From positions 94,909 to 158,908 of the forward strand of contig NZ_PDOB01000006.1 of the NCBI RefSeq assembly GCF_002760665.1: DNA of 64,000 nt, written 5' to 3'. The position numbers and the translations under genes were made by a program. Positions 41,005 to 54,211 of this stretch are shown here, one piece after another (the first letter of the stretch is position 1; every line of letters begins with the position of its first letter). Below the pieces are notes generated by a model. The model saw nothing but the letters and a program-made list of their open reading frames with translations, was not told where the DNA came from and did not search any database. The DNA is from Massilia psychrophila (GTDB taxonomy: Bacteria > Pseudomonadota > Gammaproteobacteria > Burkholderiales > Burkholderiaceae_D).

Positions 41005-41906
41005 TGAACCGCATCGTCACCTTTAGCGTCGCCGCCTTCATCGCGCTGATGCTGCTTTCGTCGACCGTGTTCGTGGTCGACCAAAAACGCTTTGCCATCG
41101 TGTTCGCGCTCGGCGAAGTGCGTGAAGTGATCAGCCAGCCAGGCATCCACTTCAAGCTGCCGCCGCCGCTGCAAAATGTCATGTTTCTCGATAAACGCAT
41201 CCTGACCATCGACACGCCGGACGCCGACCGTTTCATCACGGCCGAAAAGAAGAACATCCTGGTCGACGCCTTCGTCAAATGGCGCATCATCGATCCGCGC
41301 CTGTACTACGTCAGCTTTAACGGCGAGGAAAACCGCGCGCGCGACCGCCTGAATCAAATCGTCAAGGCGGCGCTGAACGACGAAATTACCAAGCGCACCG
41401 TACGCGAAGTGATCTCGGGCGAACGCGGCAAGGTCATGGAAGCCATCGTCGACAAGGTCGTCGCCGAGGCCAAGCAAATTGGCGTGGGCATCGTCGACGT
41501 GCGCCTTAAGCGGGTTGAATACGTCGAGCAAATCAACACCTCGGTGTACGAACGGATGAAAGCCGAGCGCACCCGGGTGGCCAACGAATTACGTTCGACG
41601 GGTGCGGCAGAATCGGAAAAAATCCGCGCCGACGCCGACCGCCAGCGCACCGTGATCCTGGCCGAAGCGTTCCGCGACGCCGAGAAGATCAAGGGCGAGG
41701 GCGATGCCAAGGCGTCCGAAATCTACGCTGGCGCGTTCGGCAAGAACCCCGAGTTTTACAAGTTCTACCGTTCCCTCGAAGCTTACCGCACCACGTTCAA
41801 GAACAAAGGGGACGTCATGGTGCTCGACCCGGGGTCGGAGTTCTTCAAGTATTTCCGTAGTCCGGGTGGTGCGGCGGCTGCCGCTGCTGCGCCAGCGAAG
41901 AAGTAA
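41004..41906 (+). CDS. hflC: FtsH protease modulator HflC
   Basis: A 300-residue partner of HflK. An N-terminal signal-anchor (about 5-24) is followed by the SPFH domain (FAIVFALGEVREVISQPG) and a coiled-coil region (ERTRVANELRSTG, ADRQRTVILAEAFRDAEK). The ATG at 41004 shares its A with the hflK stop codon, so both are co-translated. In many betaproteobacteria a short DUF2065 gene follows hflC; here only a palindromic repeat and a leader sequence lie before hisZ. Confidence 0.95.
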   Translation: MNRIVTFSVAAFIALMLLSSTVFVVDQKRFAIVFALGEVREVISQPGIHFKLPPPLQNVMFLDKRILTIDTPDADRFITAEKKNILVDAFVKWRIIDPRLYYVSFNGEENRARDRLNQIVKAALNDEITKRTVREVISGERGKVMEAIVDKVVAEAKQIGVGIVDVRLKRVEYVEQINTSVYERMKAERTRVANELRSTGAAESEKIRADADRQRTVILAEAFRDAEKIKGEGDAKASEIYAGAFGKNPEFYKFYRSLEAYRTTFKNKGDVMVLDPGSEFFKYFRSPGGAAAAAAAPAKK

Positions 41907-41949
41907 TCAACCCCGCTAACAGTTGATCCGTCGTTTCTGCCATTGGCAG

Positions 41950-42030
41950 GAACGGCTTCCCGCGCGCACGGGAATCTCATTTCGTCGCTGAGCTGCGAAA
42001 TGAGATTCCCGCTTTCGCGAGGACAACGTG
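41950..42030. repeat. palindromic intergenic repeat, copy B
   Basis: A perfect 16-bp dyad, CGGGAATCTCATTTCG (41969-41984) and its complement (41996-42011), surrounds an 11-nt loop. The outer flanks (GCGCGCAC on the left, TTTCGCGAGGACAACGT on the right) resemble the ends of the repeat at 14610-14732. It lies in the 277-nt hflC-hisZ gap and could fold into a long hairpin in the transcript. A GGGTAAAAT element at about 42092 may be the hisZ -10 region. Confidence 0.75.
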
Positions 42031-42183
42031 ACGTAGGACACCGCATTTTCCCGGTTGACCATCCAAACCTCGCTACCCATCCCCGTTTTCGGGTAAAATT
42101 GATGGTTGGGCGCACAATTTGCGCGAGCTTTCATGCTCCATCCGGCCCGAAATTTTATAACTCTTCGTTACCGCTTCCTGCCC

Positions 42184-44657
<2,474 letters not shown>

Positions 44658-44681
44658 TCCCAAATTAAAAGAGGACCTGGC

Positions 44682-45227
44682 ATGACAACCCCACCATCGA
44701 CCGACAAAGACCTCTGGGTTTCCTGGGACGAGTATCATCGCCTGATCGAGCGCCTGGCGCTGAAGGTCTACGAATCGGGCTGGAAGTTTGACCAGGTGCT
44801 GTGCCTGGCGCGCGGTGGTGTGCGCCCGGGCGACGTTTTCTCGCGCATCTTCGATGTGCCGCTGGCGATCCTATCGACCAGTTCGTACCGCGAAGAAGCC
44901 GGCACCGTGCGCGGCGACCTCGACATCGCCAAGTACATGACGATGACCAAGGGCCCGCTGGCCGGCAAGATCCTGCTGGTCGACGACCTGGCCGATTCCG
45001 GCGTCACGCTCGACAAGGTCACGCGTCACCTGAGCGAAAACTTCACCGGCGTCACCGAAGTGAAGTCGGCCGTCATCTGGGTCAAGGGCACCTCGTCGAT
45101 CAAGCCCGACTACTTTCTCGAAGAGCTGCCGCACAATCCGTGGATCCACCAGCCGTTCGAAAACTACGACGGCCTGCGCCCGCACCAGCTGGCGGCGTGG
45201 ATGAAAAAAGGCAGCGGCGCGCGGTAA
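44682..45227 (+). CDS. phosphoribosyltransferase (type I fold, xanthine/hypoxanthine-like)
   Basis: A 181-residue type I phosphoribosyltransferase. The PRPP-binding loop ILLVDDLADSGVTL lies at about 96-109, and CLARGGVRPGDV (about 42-53) is the pyrophosphate-contacting loop. It resembles the Gpt/Hpt-like enzymes that salvage purine bases; the exact base cannot be read. It follows purA by 24 nt with ribosome binding site AGAGGACC, so purine synthesis and salvage are probably co-transcribed. A strong terminator follows. Confidence 0.9.
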   Translation: MTTPPSTDKDLWVSWDEYHRLIERLALKVYESGWKFDQVLCLARGGVRPGDVFSRIFDVPLAILSTSSYREEAGTVRGDLDIAKYMTMTKGPLAGKILLVDDLADSGVTLDKVTRHLSENFTGVTEVKSAVIWVKGTSSIKPDYFLEELPHNPWIHQPFENYDGLRPHQLAAWMKKGSGAR

Positions 45228-45255
45228 GCCAGGCGCCAAGCTGCAATCGAATCGC

Positions 45256-45289
45256 AAAAGGCCAGGGACAGCATCCCTGGCCTTTTTTT
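45256..45289 (+). terminator. Rho-independent terminator ending the purA transcript
   Basis: AAAAGGCCAGGGA pairs with TCCCTGGCCTTTT around CAGCA and continues into seven T residues. It lies 29 nt after the phosphoribosyltransferase stop and probably ends the long der-hfq...purA transcription series. Confidence 0.94.
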
Positions 45290-45362
45290 CATTTCGACGT
45301 AAGAACAGCATGGTCGATCCGCAGTAGACTGGCGTTTGGATTGAAAATACAGGACAGTGACC

Positions 45363-46430
45363 ATGCAAAAAATCGCCCTGATAGTCGGCTCGAGCGGTAT
45401 CGCCGGCAGTAACCTGGCCACCGAGCTGCTCGCCAACGGCTGGCAAGTCCACGGTCTTGCACGCGGCGCGCAAGACGATGCGGGCGGGCTGCGCCCGGTC
45501 GCGGCCGACTTGCTCGATCCCGCCAGCCTGCAAGCGGCCTTGGCGAGCGTCACGCCGACCAACGTGTTCATCACCGCCTGGCTGCGCCAGCAAAGCGAGG
45601 CTGACAACATCCGCGTCAACGGCGCCATGGTGCGTAATGTGCTGGGTGCGCTGGCTTTAAAAAAATCGGTGCGCCATGTGGCACTAGTCACCGGGCTGAA
45701 GCACTACCTCGGCCCGTTCGAGGCGTATGCCAGCACGGGGACGTCGCCGCAAACCCCATTGCGCGAAGAGCAGCCGCGGCTGCCGGTCGAAAATTTCTAT
45801 TACGCGCAGGAGGACGAAGTCTTCGCCGCGGCCGCGCGCGACGGCTTCAGCTGGACCGTTCACCGCCCGCACACGCTGATCGGCAAGGCGGTCGGCAACG
45901 CCATGAACATGGGCACCACGCTGGCCGTGTACGCCTCGATCTGCAAGGAAACCGGTCGTCCCTTTCAATGGCCGGGCTCGCAAGCACAGTGGCAGGGCTT
46001 GTCCGATGTGACCGATGCGCGCCAGCTGGCAAGGCAACTGGTGTGGGCGGCCGACTCGGAAGCGGCCCACGACACCGCCTTCAACATCGTCAACGGCGAC
46101 GTATTTCGGTGGCAATGGCTGTGGGGCAGGCTGGCACAGTGGTTCGGCGTCGAAGCGGCCGGCTTCGACGGCACCATGCGCCCGCTCGAGCTTGAGATGT
46201 CGCGCCATCACGCGCTGTGGCGGCAGATGGCAGCGCGGCACGGCCTGCTGGAGGCGGACCTGGGCCGGCTGTCGTCGGCCTGGCATACCGATCTCGACCT
46301 TGGCCGGCCGATCGAAGTCATGACCGACATGGGTCGCAGCCGCAAGCTCGGATTTACCGGCTACCAGTCGACCGAGGCGTCGTTTTACGACTTGTTCGCA
46401 CAATTGCGGGCTGATCGGCTGATTCCGTAA
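45363..46430 (+). CDS. SDR-family reductase, PRISE (progesterone 5-beta-reductase-like)
   Basis: A 355-residue extended short-chain dehydrogenase. The NADP-binding motif is GSSGIAGSNLA (8-18). VTGLKHYLGPFEAY and ENFYYAQEDEVF carry the Lys and Tyr placed as in the PRISE group, where Tyr-x-x-x-Lys is replaced by this arrangement. PRISE enzymes reduce 1,4-enones such as progesterone or small enones; the substrate here is unknown. Start ATG at 45363 with AGGACAGTGACC upstream; GTG at 45357 is possible. It stands alone between two terminators. Confidence 0.88.
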   Translation: MQKIALIVGSSGIAGSNLATELLANGWQVHGLARGAQDDAGGLRPVAADLLDPASLQAALASVTPTNVFITAWLRQQSEADNIRVNGAMVRNVLGALALKKSVRHVALVTGLKHYLGPFEAYASTGTSPQTPLREEQPRLPVENFYYAQEDEVFAAAARDGFSWTVHRPHTLIGKAVGNAMNMGTTLAVYASICKETGRPFQWPGSQAQWQGLSDVTDARQLARQLVWAADSEAAHDTAFNIVNGDVFRWQWLWGRLAQWFGVEAAGFDGTMRPLELEMSRHHALWRQMAARHGLLEADLGRLSSAWHTDLDLGRPIEVMTDMGRSRKLGFTGYQSTEASFYDLFAQLRADRLIP

Positions 46431-46461
46431 CGGCAGTGCGTCATCCGGGGTCAGTTCTTCG

Positions 46462-46534
46462 CGTGTCTGAATGTCGGAACTGACCCTGACCCTGGGTCTG
46501 CTGCTGAGTTCGTGTCTGAATGTCGGAACTGACC
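46462..46534. repeat. 24-bp direct repeat, two copies 49 bp apart
   Basis: CGTGTCTGAATGTCGGAACT followed by GACC occurs at 46462-46485 and 46511-46534. Each copy is followed by CTGGGTCTGCTG or a close variant, and a GGGTCAGTTC inverted copy precedes the first. It fills most of the 182-nt gap between two convergent genes. No protein function; it is a local tandem duplication of a dyad sequence. Confidence 0.75.
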
Positions 46535-46559
46535 TTGGGTCTGCTGGGTCTGCATCGAC

Positions 46560-46600
46560 GAAAAAAAGCCGCGCTCCAGCCGACAAGGCCGAGGCGCGGC
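46560..46600 (-). terminator. terminator of the S9 peptidase gene
   Basis: Read on the minus strand, GCCGCGC and GCGCGGC pair across a 19-nt loop that itself can fold (CTCGGCCTTGTCGGCTGGA). The stem is followed by seven T residues. It starts 12 nt after the peptidase stop codon. Confidence 0.8.
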
Positions 46601-46612
46601 AGTGGTGCGGTG

Positions 46613-48691
46613 TTACTTCGACGCCGGCTTGAGCTTGCGATCGAGCCAGTCGATCACGGTGTGATGCCACAGCACCGAGTTGGCCGGTTTCAGCACCCAG
46701 TGGTTCTCGTCCGGGAATACCAGCAGCTTGCTTTCGACGCCCTGGCGCTGTAGCGCGGTGAAGGCACCGATGCCTTGGCTGACGGGAATGCGGAAGTCTT
46801 TTTCGCCGTGGATCACCAGCATCGGCGTCTTCCACTTGGTGACGTGATTGACGGGATTGAATTTCTCGTGCTTTTGCGGCGCGCTGAAATAGGTGCCGCC
46901 GTTTTCCCATTCGTTGAACCAGAGTTCTTCGGTCGAGTAATACATCGAACGGTTGTCGAATACGCCGTCGTGGTTGACGATGCACTTGAAGCCGTTCGAC
47001 CAGTTACCCTGGATCCAGTTCATCATGTAGCCGCCGTACGAGGCGCCCAGCGCGCACGCGTTGCCGGTGTCGAGCCACGGATACTTCGCGCCCGCCGCGG
47101 CCAGGCCTTTTTTCAGGTCTTCCAGCGGCGCGCCGCCCCAGTCGCCGCTGATGGAGTCGGTGAACTTCTGGCCGTAACCGGTCGAGCCATGAAAATCAAT
47201 GAACACGGTGGCGTAGCCGGCGCCGGCGTATACCTGGGGATTCCAGCGGTAGCTCCAGCTGTTGCCGAAGCTGCCTTGCGGGCCGCCGTGGACGATGAAG
47301 GCGACCGGATACTTCGCTCCCTCCACCGCATTCCACGGTTTCATCACGTGGCCATATACCGTTTCGCCCTTGGCGCCCTTGAACGAAAACTGCTCGTACT
47401 GGCCGAAGCGAACCTCGGCCAGTGCCTGCTCGTTCAGGTGGGTGAGTTGGGTTAGCGCGGCATTGGCCGTATTGGCCCCATCCGCGCTGCGCTTGAACAG
47501 CTGCGCGCCCGACGCCAGGCTGGCCTGGCTGATCACGACCGTATCGCCCGCAATATCGAAGGCGCCGACATAGCCCTTGTCGGTCAGCGGCGTGACTTTG
47601 CCATTTGCGGCGTCGATCGAGAACAGGCGGTGCTGGCCGACATCGTCGGCGTTCGCCAGCAGCGACTTGCCGTCGGGCGACCAGCGGAAGTCGGAGACGG
47701 AGCGGTCCCAGTCGGCCGCCAGAACGCGCCTCTTGCCGCTGGCAACATCGAGCAGCATGAAGTGAAAGCGGTCGGCCTCGAAGCCGGGACGCTTCATCGC
47801 CAGGTAGGCCAGCGTGCGTCCGTCAGGCGAATAGATCGGCTTCGCGTCCCACGCCGGGTTGTCCGCCGTCAGGTTGCGCGGCGCTTCGCCACCGATCGAG
47901 GGTACCGAGTAGACGTCGAAGTTGGTCGACCAGGATTCGGTTTTGCCAGCGACGCGTGCCGAAAACACGACGGTCTTGCCGTCGGGGCTGAAGTGGTATT
48001 CGTCGGCGTCGCCGAAGGGTTTTGACGGCACGTCGCCGTCGAGCGTGCCGGACAGGCTGACCGGCGCGGCGCTGACGCGCCCGCTGCTGTCGATCGGCGC
48101 CGAATACAGCACGTTGTTGCGCTGGTCCGACCAGGTGTCCCAATGGCGGACGAACAGGCGGTCGTAGACCAGGCCGCTGGATTTTTCCTTGGACTTGGCG
48201 TCGATCCGTTGTGCGCTGCACGCCAGGTCGGCGCAGTCGCGGAATACCGACAGGCTCAATGCGAGCCGGTCGCCCTGCGGCGACAACCGGAAGTTGTCGA
48301 CGTCGACCGGCAGGTCGGTGACCTTGGATGCAAGGGTAGCGGTAACTGCGCCGGTGGCCGGCATGCGCCACACTTGCGAACGCGAGAGGTAGTAGATGGC
48401 GTCACCGGCTGGCGACCATGCCGGATCGGTGCTGCTGGCGTCACCTTGGGTCAATCGCCGCGGCGCCGCGCTCGGGGTGCGCAGGTCGAGCAGCCACAGT
48501 TCGGTATGGCCGCGGTTCTTCGCCATGTCGGTCGCGCGCACCGTATACACCACGCGGGTGGCGTCGGGCGAGAGCACCGGGCTGCCGACACGCTCCATCC
48601 TGACCATGTCTTCCACGGTGAATCCACGCGGCGCGGCGAGCGCACCACCGGCCACCAGGGCGGCTCCAAGTACCAACGAACGTAATCTCAT
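46613..48691 (-). CDS. secreted S9-family (prolyl oligopeptidase) peptidase
   Basis: A 692-residue exported serine peptidase. It has a signal peptide (1-19, ALA cleavage) and an N-terminal beta-propeller (about 30-420, WD/PD40-like repeats such as YHFSPDGKTVVFSARV and FRWSPDGKSLLANADD). The C-terminal alpha/beta-hydrolase domain has oxyanion HGGPQG and nucleophile GASYGG (Ser about 550). The catalytic Asp is in HGEKDFR (about 630) and His in ENHW (about 663). This is the dipeptidyl/acylaminoacyl-peptidase architecture, likely feeding on extracellular or periplasmic peptides. The start at 48691 places the signal peptide first; an ATG at 48754 would add 21 residues before it. Confidence 0.93.
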   Translation of the reverse strand: MRLRSLVLGAALVAGGALAAPRGFTVEDMVRMERVGSPVLSPDATRVVYTVRATDMAKNRGHTELWLLDLRTPSAAPRRLTQGDASSTDPAWSPAGDAIYYLSRSQVWRMPATGAVTATLASKVTDLPVDVDNFRLSPQGDRLALSLSVFRDCADLACSAQRIDAKSKEKSSGLVYDRLFVRHWDTWSDQRNNVLYSAPIDSSGRVSAAPVSLSGTLDGDVPSKPFGDADEYHFSPDGKTVVFSARVAGKTESWSTNFDVYSVPSIGGEAPRNLTADNPAWDAKPIYSPDGRTLAYLAMKRPGFEADRFHFMLLDVASGKRRVLAADWDRSVSDFRWSPDGKSLLANADDVGQHRLFSIDAANGKVTPLTDKGYVGAFDIAGDTVVISQASLASGAQLFKRSADGANTANAALTQLTHLNEQALAEVRFGQYEQFSFKGAKGETVYGHVMKPWNAVEGAKYPVAFIVHGGPQGSFGNSWSYRWNPQVYAGAGYATVFIDFHGSTGYGQKFTDSISGDWGGAPLEDLKKGLAAAGAKYPWLDTGNACALGASYGGYMMNWIQGNWSNGFKCIVNHDGVFDNRSMYYSTEELWFNEWENGGTYFSAPQKHEKFNPVNHVTKWKTPMLVIHGEKDFRIPVSQGIGAFTALQRQGVESKLLVFPDENHWVLKPANSVLWHHTVIDWLDRKLKPASK

Positions 48692-48807
48692 GCGGTGTCT
48701 CCGACGAAAAATAAAAAGTGCCGGCTTGTGGCCGGTCGCCGGACATGATACCAAGGATGTTGTTGCGAGGACAGATGCGCTGCCTCGCGGGAGGTCACCG
48801 AAACAAG

Positions 48808-49056
48808 TCAGCGATAAAACGCTTCGACCTTGCCTTTGATTTTGATGAGCATCGCTTGGCCCTTGCGGTCGAGCGTCTTGCCGGCGGGGACGCGGATCCA
48901 GCCTTCGCTGATGCAGTATTCTTCAACGTCGGTGCGCTCCTTGTCGTTGAACTTGATGCCTACTTCATGTTCAAAAGCGGCGGCAATATGGAAAGGACTG
49001 CGTGGGTCGATCGACAGGCGGTCGGGCAGAGGGGGGAGGGTAGGGGTATCGGTCAT
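48808..49056 (-). CDS. DUF3297-type small protein
   Basis: An 82-residue protein matching the DUF3297 pattern: PPLPDRLSIDPRSPFH, then FEHEVGIKFNDKERTDVEEYC, then a C-terminal MLIKIKGKVEAFYR. No function is established. Starts at 49056 (MTDTPTLPPL); an ATG at 49074 is also in frame. It lies downstream of the MBL-fold gene on the same strand, and its own 3' end faces the S9 peptidase promoter region. Confidence 0.85.
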   Translation of the reverse strand: MTDTPTLPPLPDRLSIDPRSPFHIAAAFEHEVGIKFNDKERTDVEEYCISEGWIRVPAGKTLDRKGQAMLIKIKGKVEAFYR

Positions 49057-49098
49057 GGCCAAATTATCGCCCACAAACCGGATCGGTACAACTGCCTG

Positions 49099-50454
49099 TC
49101 ATGTGTTGTTGCAACGCAGCCGGCGTAATTGGGCGGCCTGGTAGGCGCCGAAAACGTCGTTGAACAGGCAGCGGATCAGCGGATCGTCGACTATATCGGC
49201 GGTCTCGATGTCGGCTTCGATGGCGGCCTCGAATGCCGCGTCGTTGATGCGCATGTACATCGATGTCAGCGACTCGCCCATCTCAAGCGCCGCATACAAC
49301 TTCGACACCGGAATCTCCGTAGTCCAGGCCAAGCGGCCTTCGCCTTCGCCATCCGACACCGGCGCGATCTGGTCGCCCTGCACGTGAAAACTGAAATGCG
49401 TCGCCGCGCCCGCGTGGTCGTACACGGAAAGGCGCCAGAGGCGCCCGGTTTCGAAATAACTGTCTTCGGGCAGTTCCATTTCCCGGTATTTTTCCAGCAT
49501 GCCGGAACGGCAGTAATCCATGACGCGCTCGTGCTGCGCCGCGGTGAGCGGCGCGAAATGGCGCGCGATGTCGGCCGTATGCGGCGGCGTCGCATCCGGC
49601 CGATAGTCGTAGTCCACATCCTGGTCGCCAACCGGCATCACCCAGGCCAGCGGTGCGGCGCCGCGCAGCGATGTCTGGTCCAGCAGCACCGACACCGAGG
49701 GATTGAGCCTGGCAACGCGCGCGTCCGGCAGCGCCGCTTCGACCTCCTGTTGGAACTGCCGGTAGGTGACCGGGAAAAATGCGTGGTTATACCAGGACCA
49801 CGGCTCCTGCAGGAACTGGCAAGAACTCGGCACCACGTATCGCGGGTTGAGAATTTGCAGTTGCTCGATCCAGTCGGCCGGCAGACTGGATGGCGCCGGC
49901 GCAGCCCTGCGCGGCGACAGCACGTCGATCTCGCGCATCGTCTGGAACGGCCACAACACCATGTCCCAGGGGGCGTCCCGCGCCAGTTCGGCAAGCGCCT
50001 CCGGATCGATCCAGGAGTCGACGACATTCAACACGTTCAGACCATGCGCCTTGATGTGAAACATCGAATCGACGTCCGCATCGAGGGCCGCGCGCGGGAT
50101 GACGTCGAACGGGCCGACCCTGACCGGCGCATCGATGTGCAACCGCTGGACGTTGACGAAGCCGAGCTCGCGCACCATGGCGAACAGTTCATCGAACAGG
50201 CAGTAGAGGTAGATCGGCGTCGCCCGGTCGAGCAAATCGAGGCTCTCGAGCGAGCAGTGGTCGTCGTGGAAATGCGAGATGAACACGGCCGCAAATGTCT
50301 GTTGCCGAATTTGCTCGTGATCGAAGCGGACCGCGGGAAAAGCGTGGCAGTTGCGGCTGAAGGGATTTTCGAAGATGGGGTCGAAGGCGATCAGTGTATC
50401 GTCGCATTCGAAAACGTAACCGGCATGCAGGACTCTGGAGATTTTTAGTGGCAT
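49099..50454 (-). CDS. MBL-fold metallohydrolase, unknown substrate
   Basis: A 451-residue protein with an N-terminal metallo-beta-lactamase fold resembling the UlaG-like group. SHFHDDHCSLE (60-70) carries the His-x-His-x-Asp-His zinc motif, preceded by LIAFDPIFENP, where D25 starts the second strand. The C-terminal 200 residues do not recall a known domain and carry several acidic stretches (e.g. VDYDYRPDATPP). No partner gene suggests the substrate. It is downstream of uvrB on the same strand with a small palindromic repeat between them. The start at 50454 directly opens the MBL fold. Confidence 0.8.
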   Translation of the reverse strand: MPLKISRVLHAGYVFECDDTLIAFDPIFENPFSRNCHAFPAVRFDHEQIRQQTFAAVFISHFHDDHCSLESLDLLDRATPIYLYCLFDELFAMVRELGFVNVQRLHIDAPVRVGPFDVIPRAALDADVDSMFHIKAHGLNVLNVVDSWIDPEALAELARDAPWDMVLWPFQTMREIDVLSPRRAAPAPSSLPADWIEQLQILNPRYVVPSSCQFLQEPWSWYNHAFFPVTYRQFQQEVEAALPDARVARLNPSVSVLLDQTSLRGAAPLAWVMPVGDQDVDYDYRPDATPPHTADIARHFAPLTAAQHERVMDYCRSGMLEKYREMELPEDSYFETGRLWRLSVYDHAGAATHFSFHVQGDQIAPVSDGEGEGRLAWTTEIPVSKLYAALEMGESLTSMYMRINDAAFEAAIEADIETADIVDDPLIRCLFNDVFGAYQAAQLRRLRCNNT

Positions 50455-50476
50455 TGACTAGTTGTTAATGTAAGGC

Positions 50477-50504
50477 CGTCGTCCCCGCGTGCGCGAGAAC
50501 GACG
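50477..50504. repeat. palindromic intergenic repeat, copy C (solo arm pair)
   Basis: CGTCGTCCCCGCG and CGCGAGAACGACG form a compact near-perfect dyad that repeats the outer arms of the element at 14610-14732 without its interior. It sits between uvrB and the MBL-fold gene (72-nt gap) and could act as a weak transcript end. Confidence 0.7.
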
Positions 50505-50525
50505 TGTTAGGTTAGCGTGCCGGGC

Positions 50526-52610
<2,085 letters not shown>

Positions 52611-52718
52611 AAAATCAGACCTTTGTTAAAATGGGAGTCCGCTTGCGACCCCTGAGCCTGGGGGGCGCTGTCTATACAACCCTGCTGCGAACCAGCCGAT
52701 AATCAAGTTTATAACACG

Positions 52719-53933
52719 ATGACTTCTACAGCCTCCGTCAGCATCTTCAGCGCCATTGCCATGGCCCCGCGCGACCCGATTCTCGGTATTACCGAGGCGT
52801 TCAACGCCGACGCCAATCCGGCAAAAATCAATCTGGGAGTTGGCGTCTATTATGACGACAACGGCAAGGTTCCGCTGCTCGCATGCGTGCGCAAGGCGGA
52901 GGCTTTGATGATCGAACAACAGACGCCGCGCACCTACTTGCCGATCGAAGGACTGGCCGCGTACGACAAGGCGGTGCAAGAACTGGTATTTGGGGCCGAC
53001 AGCCCGATTATTCAAGACAAGCGCGCGATCACCGTGCAAGCGGTCGGCGGCACCGGCGCTTTGAAAATCGGCGCCGATTTCCTCAAGCGGTTTGCGCCCG
53101 AAGGCGCCCAGGTATTCATCAGCGATCCGAGCTGGGAAAACCACCGCGCGCTGTTCGAGAGCGCCGGCTTCGTGGTCAACAATTACGCCTATTACGATGC
53201 CGCGACCTGCGGCGTCGACTTTGACGGCATGCTGGCGTCCCTCAAGGCGATGGCGCCCGGCTCGATCGTGGTGCTGCACGCCTGCTGCCACAACCCGACC
53301 GGCGCCGACATCACGTCAGGGCAGTGGGATGAAGTCATCGCGGCAGTCAGCGCTGGCGGCCTGATTCCTTTCCTCGACATGGCTTACCAGGGCTTTGGCG
53401 CCGGCATCAGCGAAGACGGCAGCGTGGTGCGTCGCTTCGCCGCGGCCGGCGGCGCGCTGCTGGTGTCGAACTCGTTCTCGAAGTCGTTCTCGCTGTACGG
53501 CGAACGCGTCGGCGCACTGAGCATAGTCGGCGCCAGCGCCGACGAGGCGGCGCGCATCCTGTCGCAGGTCAAGCGCGTGGTGCGCACCAACTATTCGAAC
53601 CCGCCCATGCACGGCGGCAAAATCGTGGCGACCGTGCTCAGCACTCCGGAGCTGCGCCAGCTGTGGGAAGACGAGCTGGCCGGCATGCGCGTGCGCATCA
53701 AGGAAATGCGCGGCGAGTTCGTGCGCAAGCTGAAACAGAAGGCTCCTGGCCGCGACTTCGAATTCGTGCGCCAGCAGGTCGGCATGTTCTCGTACTCCGG
53801 CCTGACAAAAGACCAGGTCGAGAAACTGCGCGCCGAATCGATTTACGCGGTCGATACCGGACGCATCTGCGTGGCCGCCTTGAACTCGAAAAATATCGAT
53901 CTCGTCATTGACGCGATTGCGAAAGTCCTTTAA
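52719..53933 (+). CDS. aromatic/aspartate aminotransferase (class I)
   Basis: A 404-residue pyridoxal-phosphate enzyme of the AspC/TyrB group that interconverts aspartate or aromatic amino acids with their 2-oxo acids. INLGVGVYYDD is the family N-terminal motif. HACCHNPTG carries the cofactor-contacting Asn. SNSFSKSFSLYGERVGA holds the Schiff-base Lys255, followed by the Arg of the phosphate site. The substrate choice between AspC and TyrB is not settled from sequence; the betaproteobacterial enzyme next to uvrB is usually annotated as aromatic. Followed by the tRNA-Asn promoter. Confidence 0.93.
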   Translation: MTSTASVSIFSAIAMAPRDPILGITEAFNADANPAKINLGVGVYYDDNGKVPLLACVRKAEALMIEQQTPRTYLPIEGLAAYDKAVQELVFGADSPIIQDKRAITVQAVGGTGALKIGADFLKRFAPEGAQVFISDPSWENHRALFESAGFVVNNYAYYDAATCGVDFDGMLASLKAMAPGSIVVLHACCHNPTGADITSGQWDEVIAAVSAGGLIPFLDMAYQGFGAGISEDGSVVRRFAAAGGALLVSNSFSKSFSLYGERVGALSIVGASADEAARILSQVKRVVRTNYSNPPMHGGKIVATVLSTPELRQLWEDELAGMRVRIKEMRGEFVRKLKQKAPGRDFEFVRQQVGMFSYSGLTKDQVEKLRAESIYAVDTGRICVAALNSKNIDLVIDAIAKVL

Positions 53934-54017
53934 GATCTTGCTTCTTCGGATCAACGAAATGGTTGATTCGAAAGGGCAACAGAGCAGTAGTTTGGTAGCC
54001 GCGCCAGCGTCGGAAGT

Positions 54018-54046
54018 TTGACAGGCCAGTTTCTAAAATATATAAT
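54018..54046 (+). promoter_or_regulatory. consensus sigma-70 promoter of tRNA-Asn copy 1
   Basis: TTGACA at 54018-54023 and TATAAT at 54041-54046, both perfect consensus, are separated by exactly 17 bp. Transcription would start near 54053, about 5 nt before the mature tRNA. Confidence 0.93.
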
Positions 54047-54051
54047 GTTGC

Positions 54052-54138
54052 CTCTTTTCCCTGATAGCTCAGTTGGTAGAGCGACGGACTGTTAATCCGC
54101 AGGTCCCTGGTTCGAGTCCAGGTCGGGGAGCCAGAATT
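54052..54138. repeat. 87-nt direct repeat, left copy (candidate att site)
   Basis: This segment, containing the whole tRNA-Asn gene plus CTCTTTTCC upstream and GAATT downstream, is identical to 57592-57678. The intervening 3.45 kb contains a recombinase remnant, so the pair may mark the ends of an integrated element; plain tandem tRNA duplication is the alternative. Confidence 0.65.
54058..54133 (+). tRNA. tRNA-Asn (anticodon GTT), copy 1
   Basis: A 76-nt cloverleaf with encoded CCA. Acceptor TCCCTGA pairs with TCGGGGA (one T-G wobble); the D-arm contains AGCTCAGTTGGTAGAGC; the anticodon loop is CTGTTAATC with GTT; the T-arm GGTTCGAGTCC is standard; discriminator G. The sequence is identical to the copy at 57598. 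Confidence 0.97.
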
Positions 54139-54156
54139 TGTAGTTGCAGTAAAATA

Positions 54157-54194
54157 AAAGAGTTACATGCTTCGCGGCATGTAGCTCTTTTTTT
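54157..54194 (+). terminator. terminator of tRNA-Asn copy 1
   Basis: AAAGAGTTACATGC and GCATGTAGCTCTTT pair (one G-T) around TTCGCG and are followed by a T-run, 24 nt after the tRNA end. Confidence 0.88.
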
Positions 54195-54211
54195 ATTGCG
54201 CGCCGGTTCAT

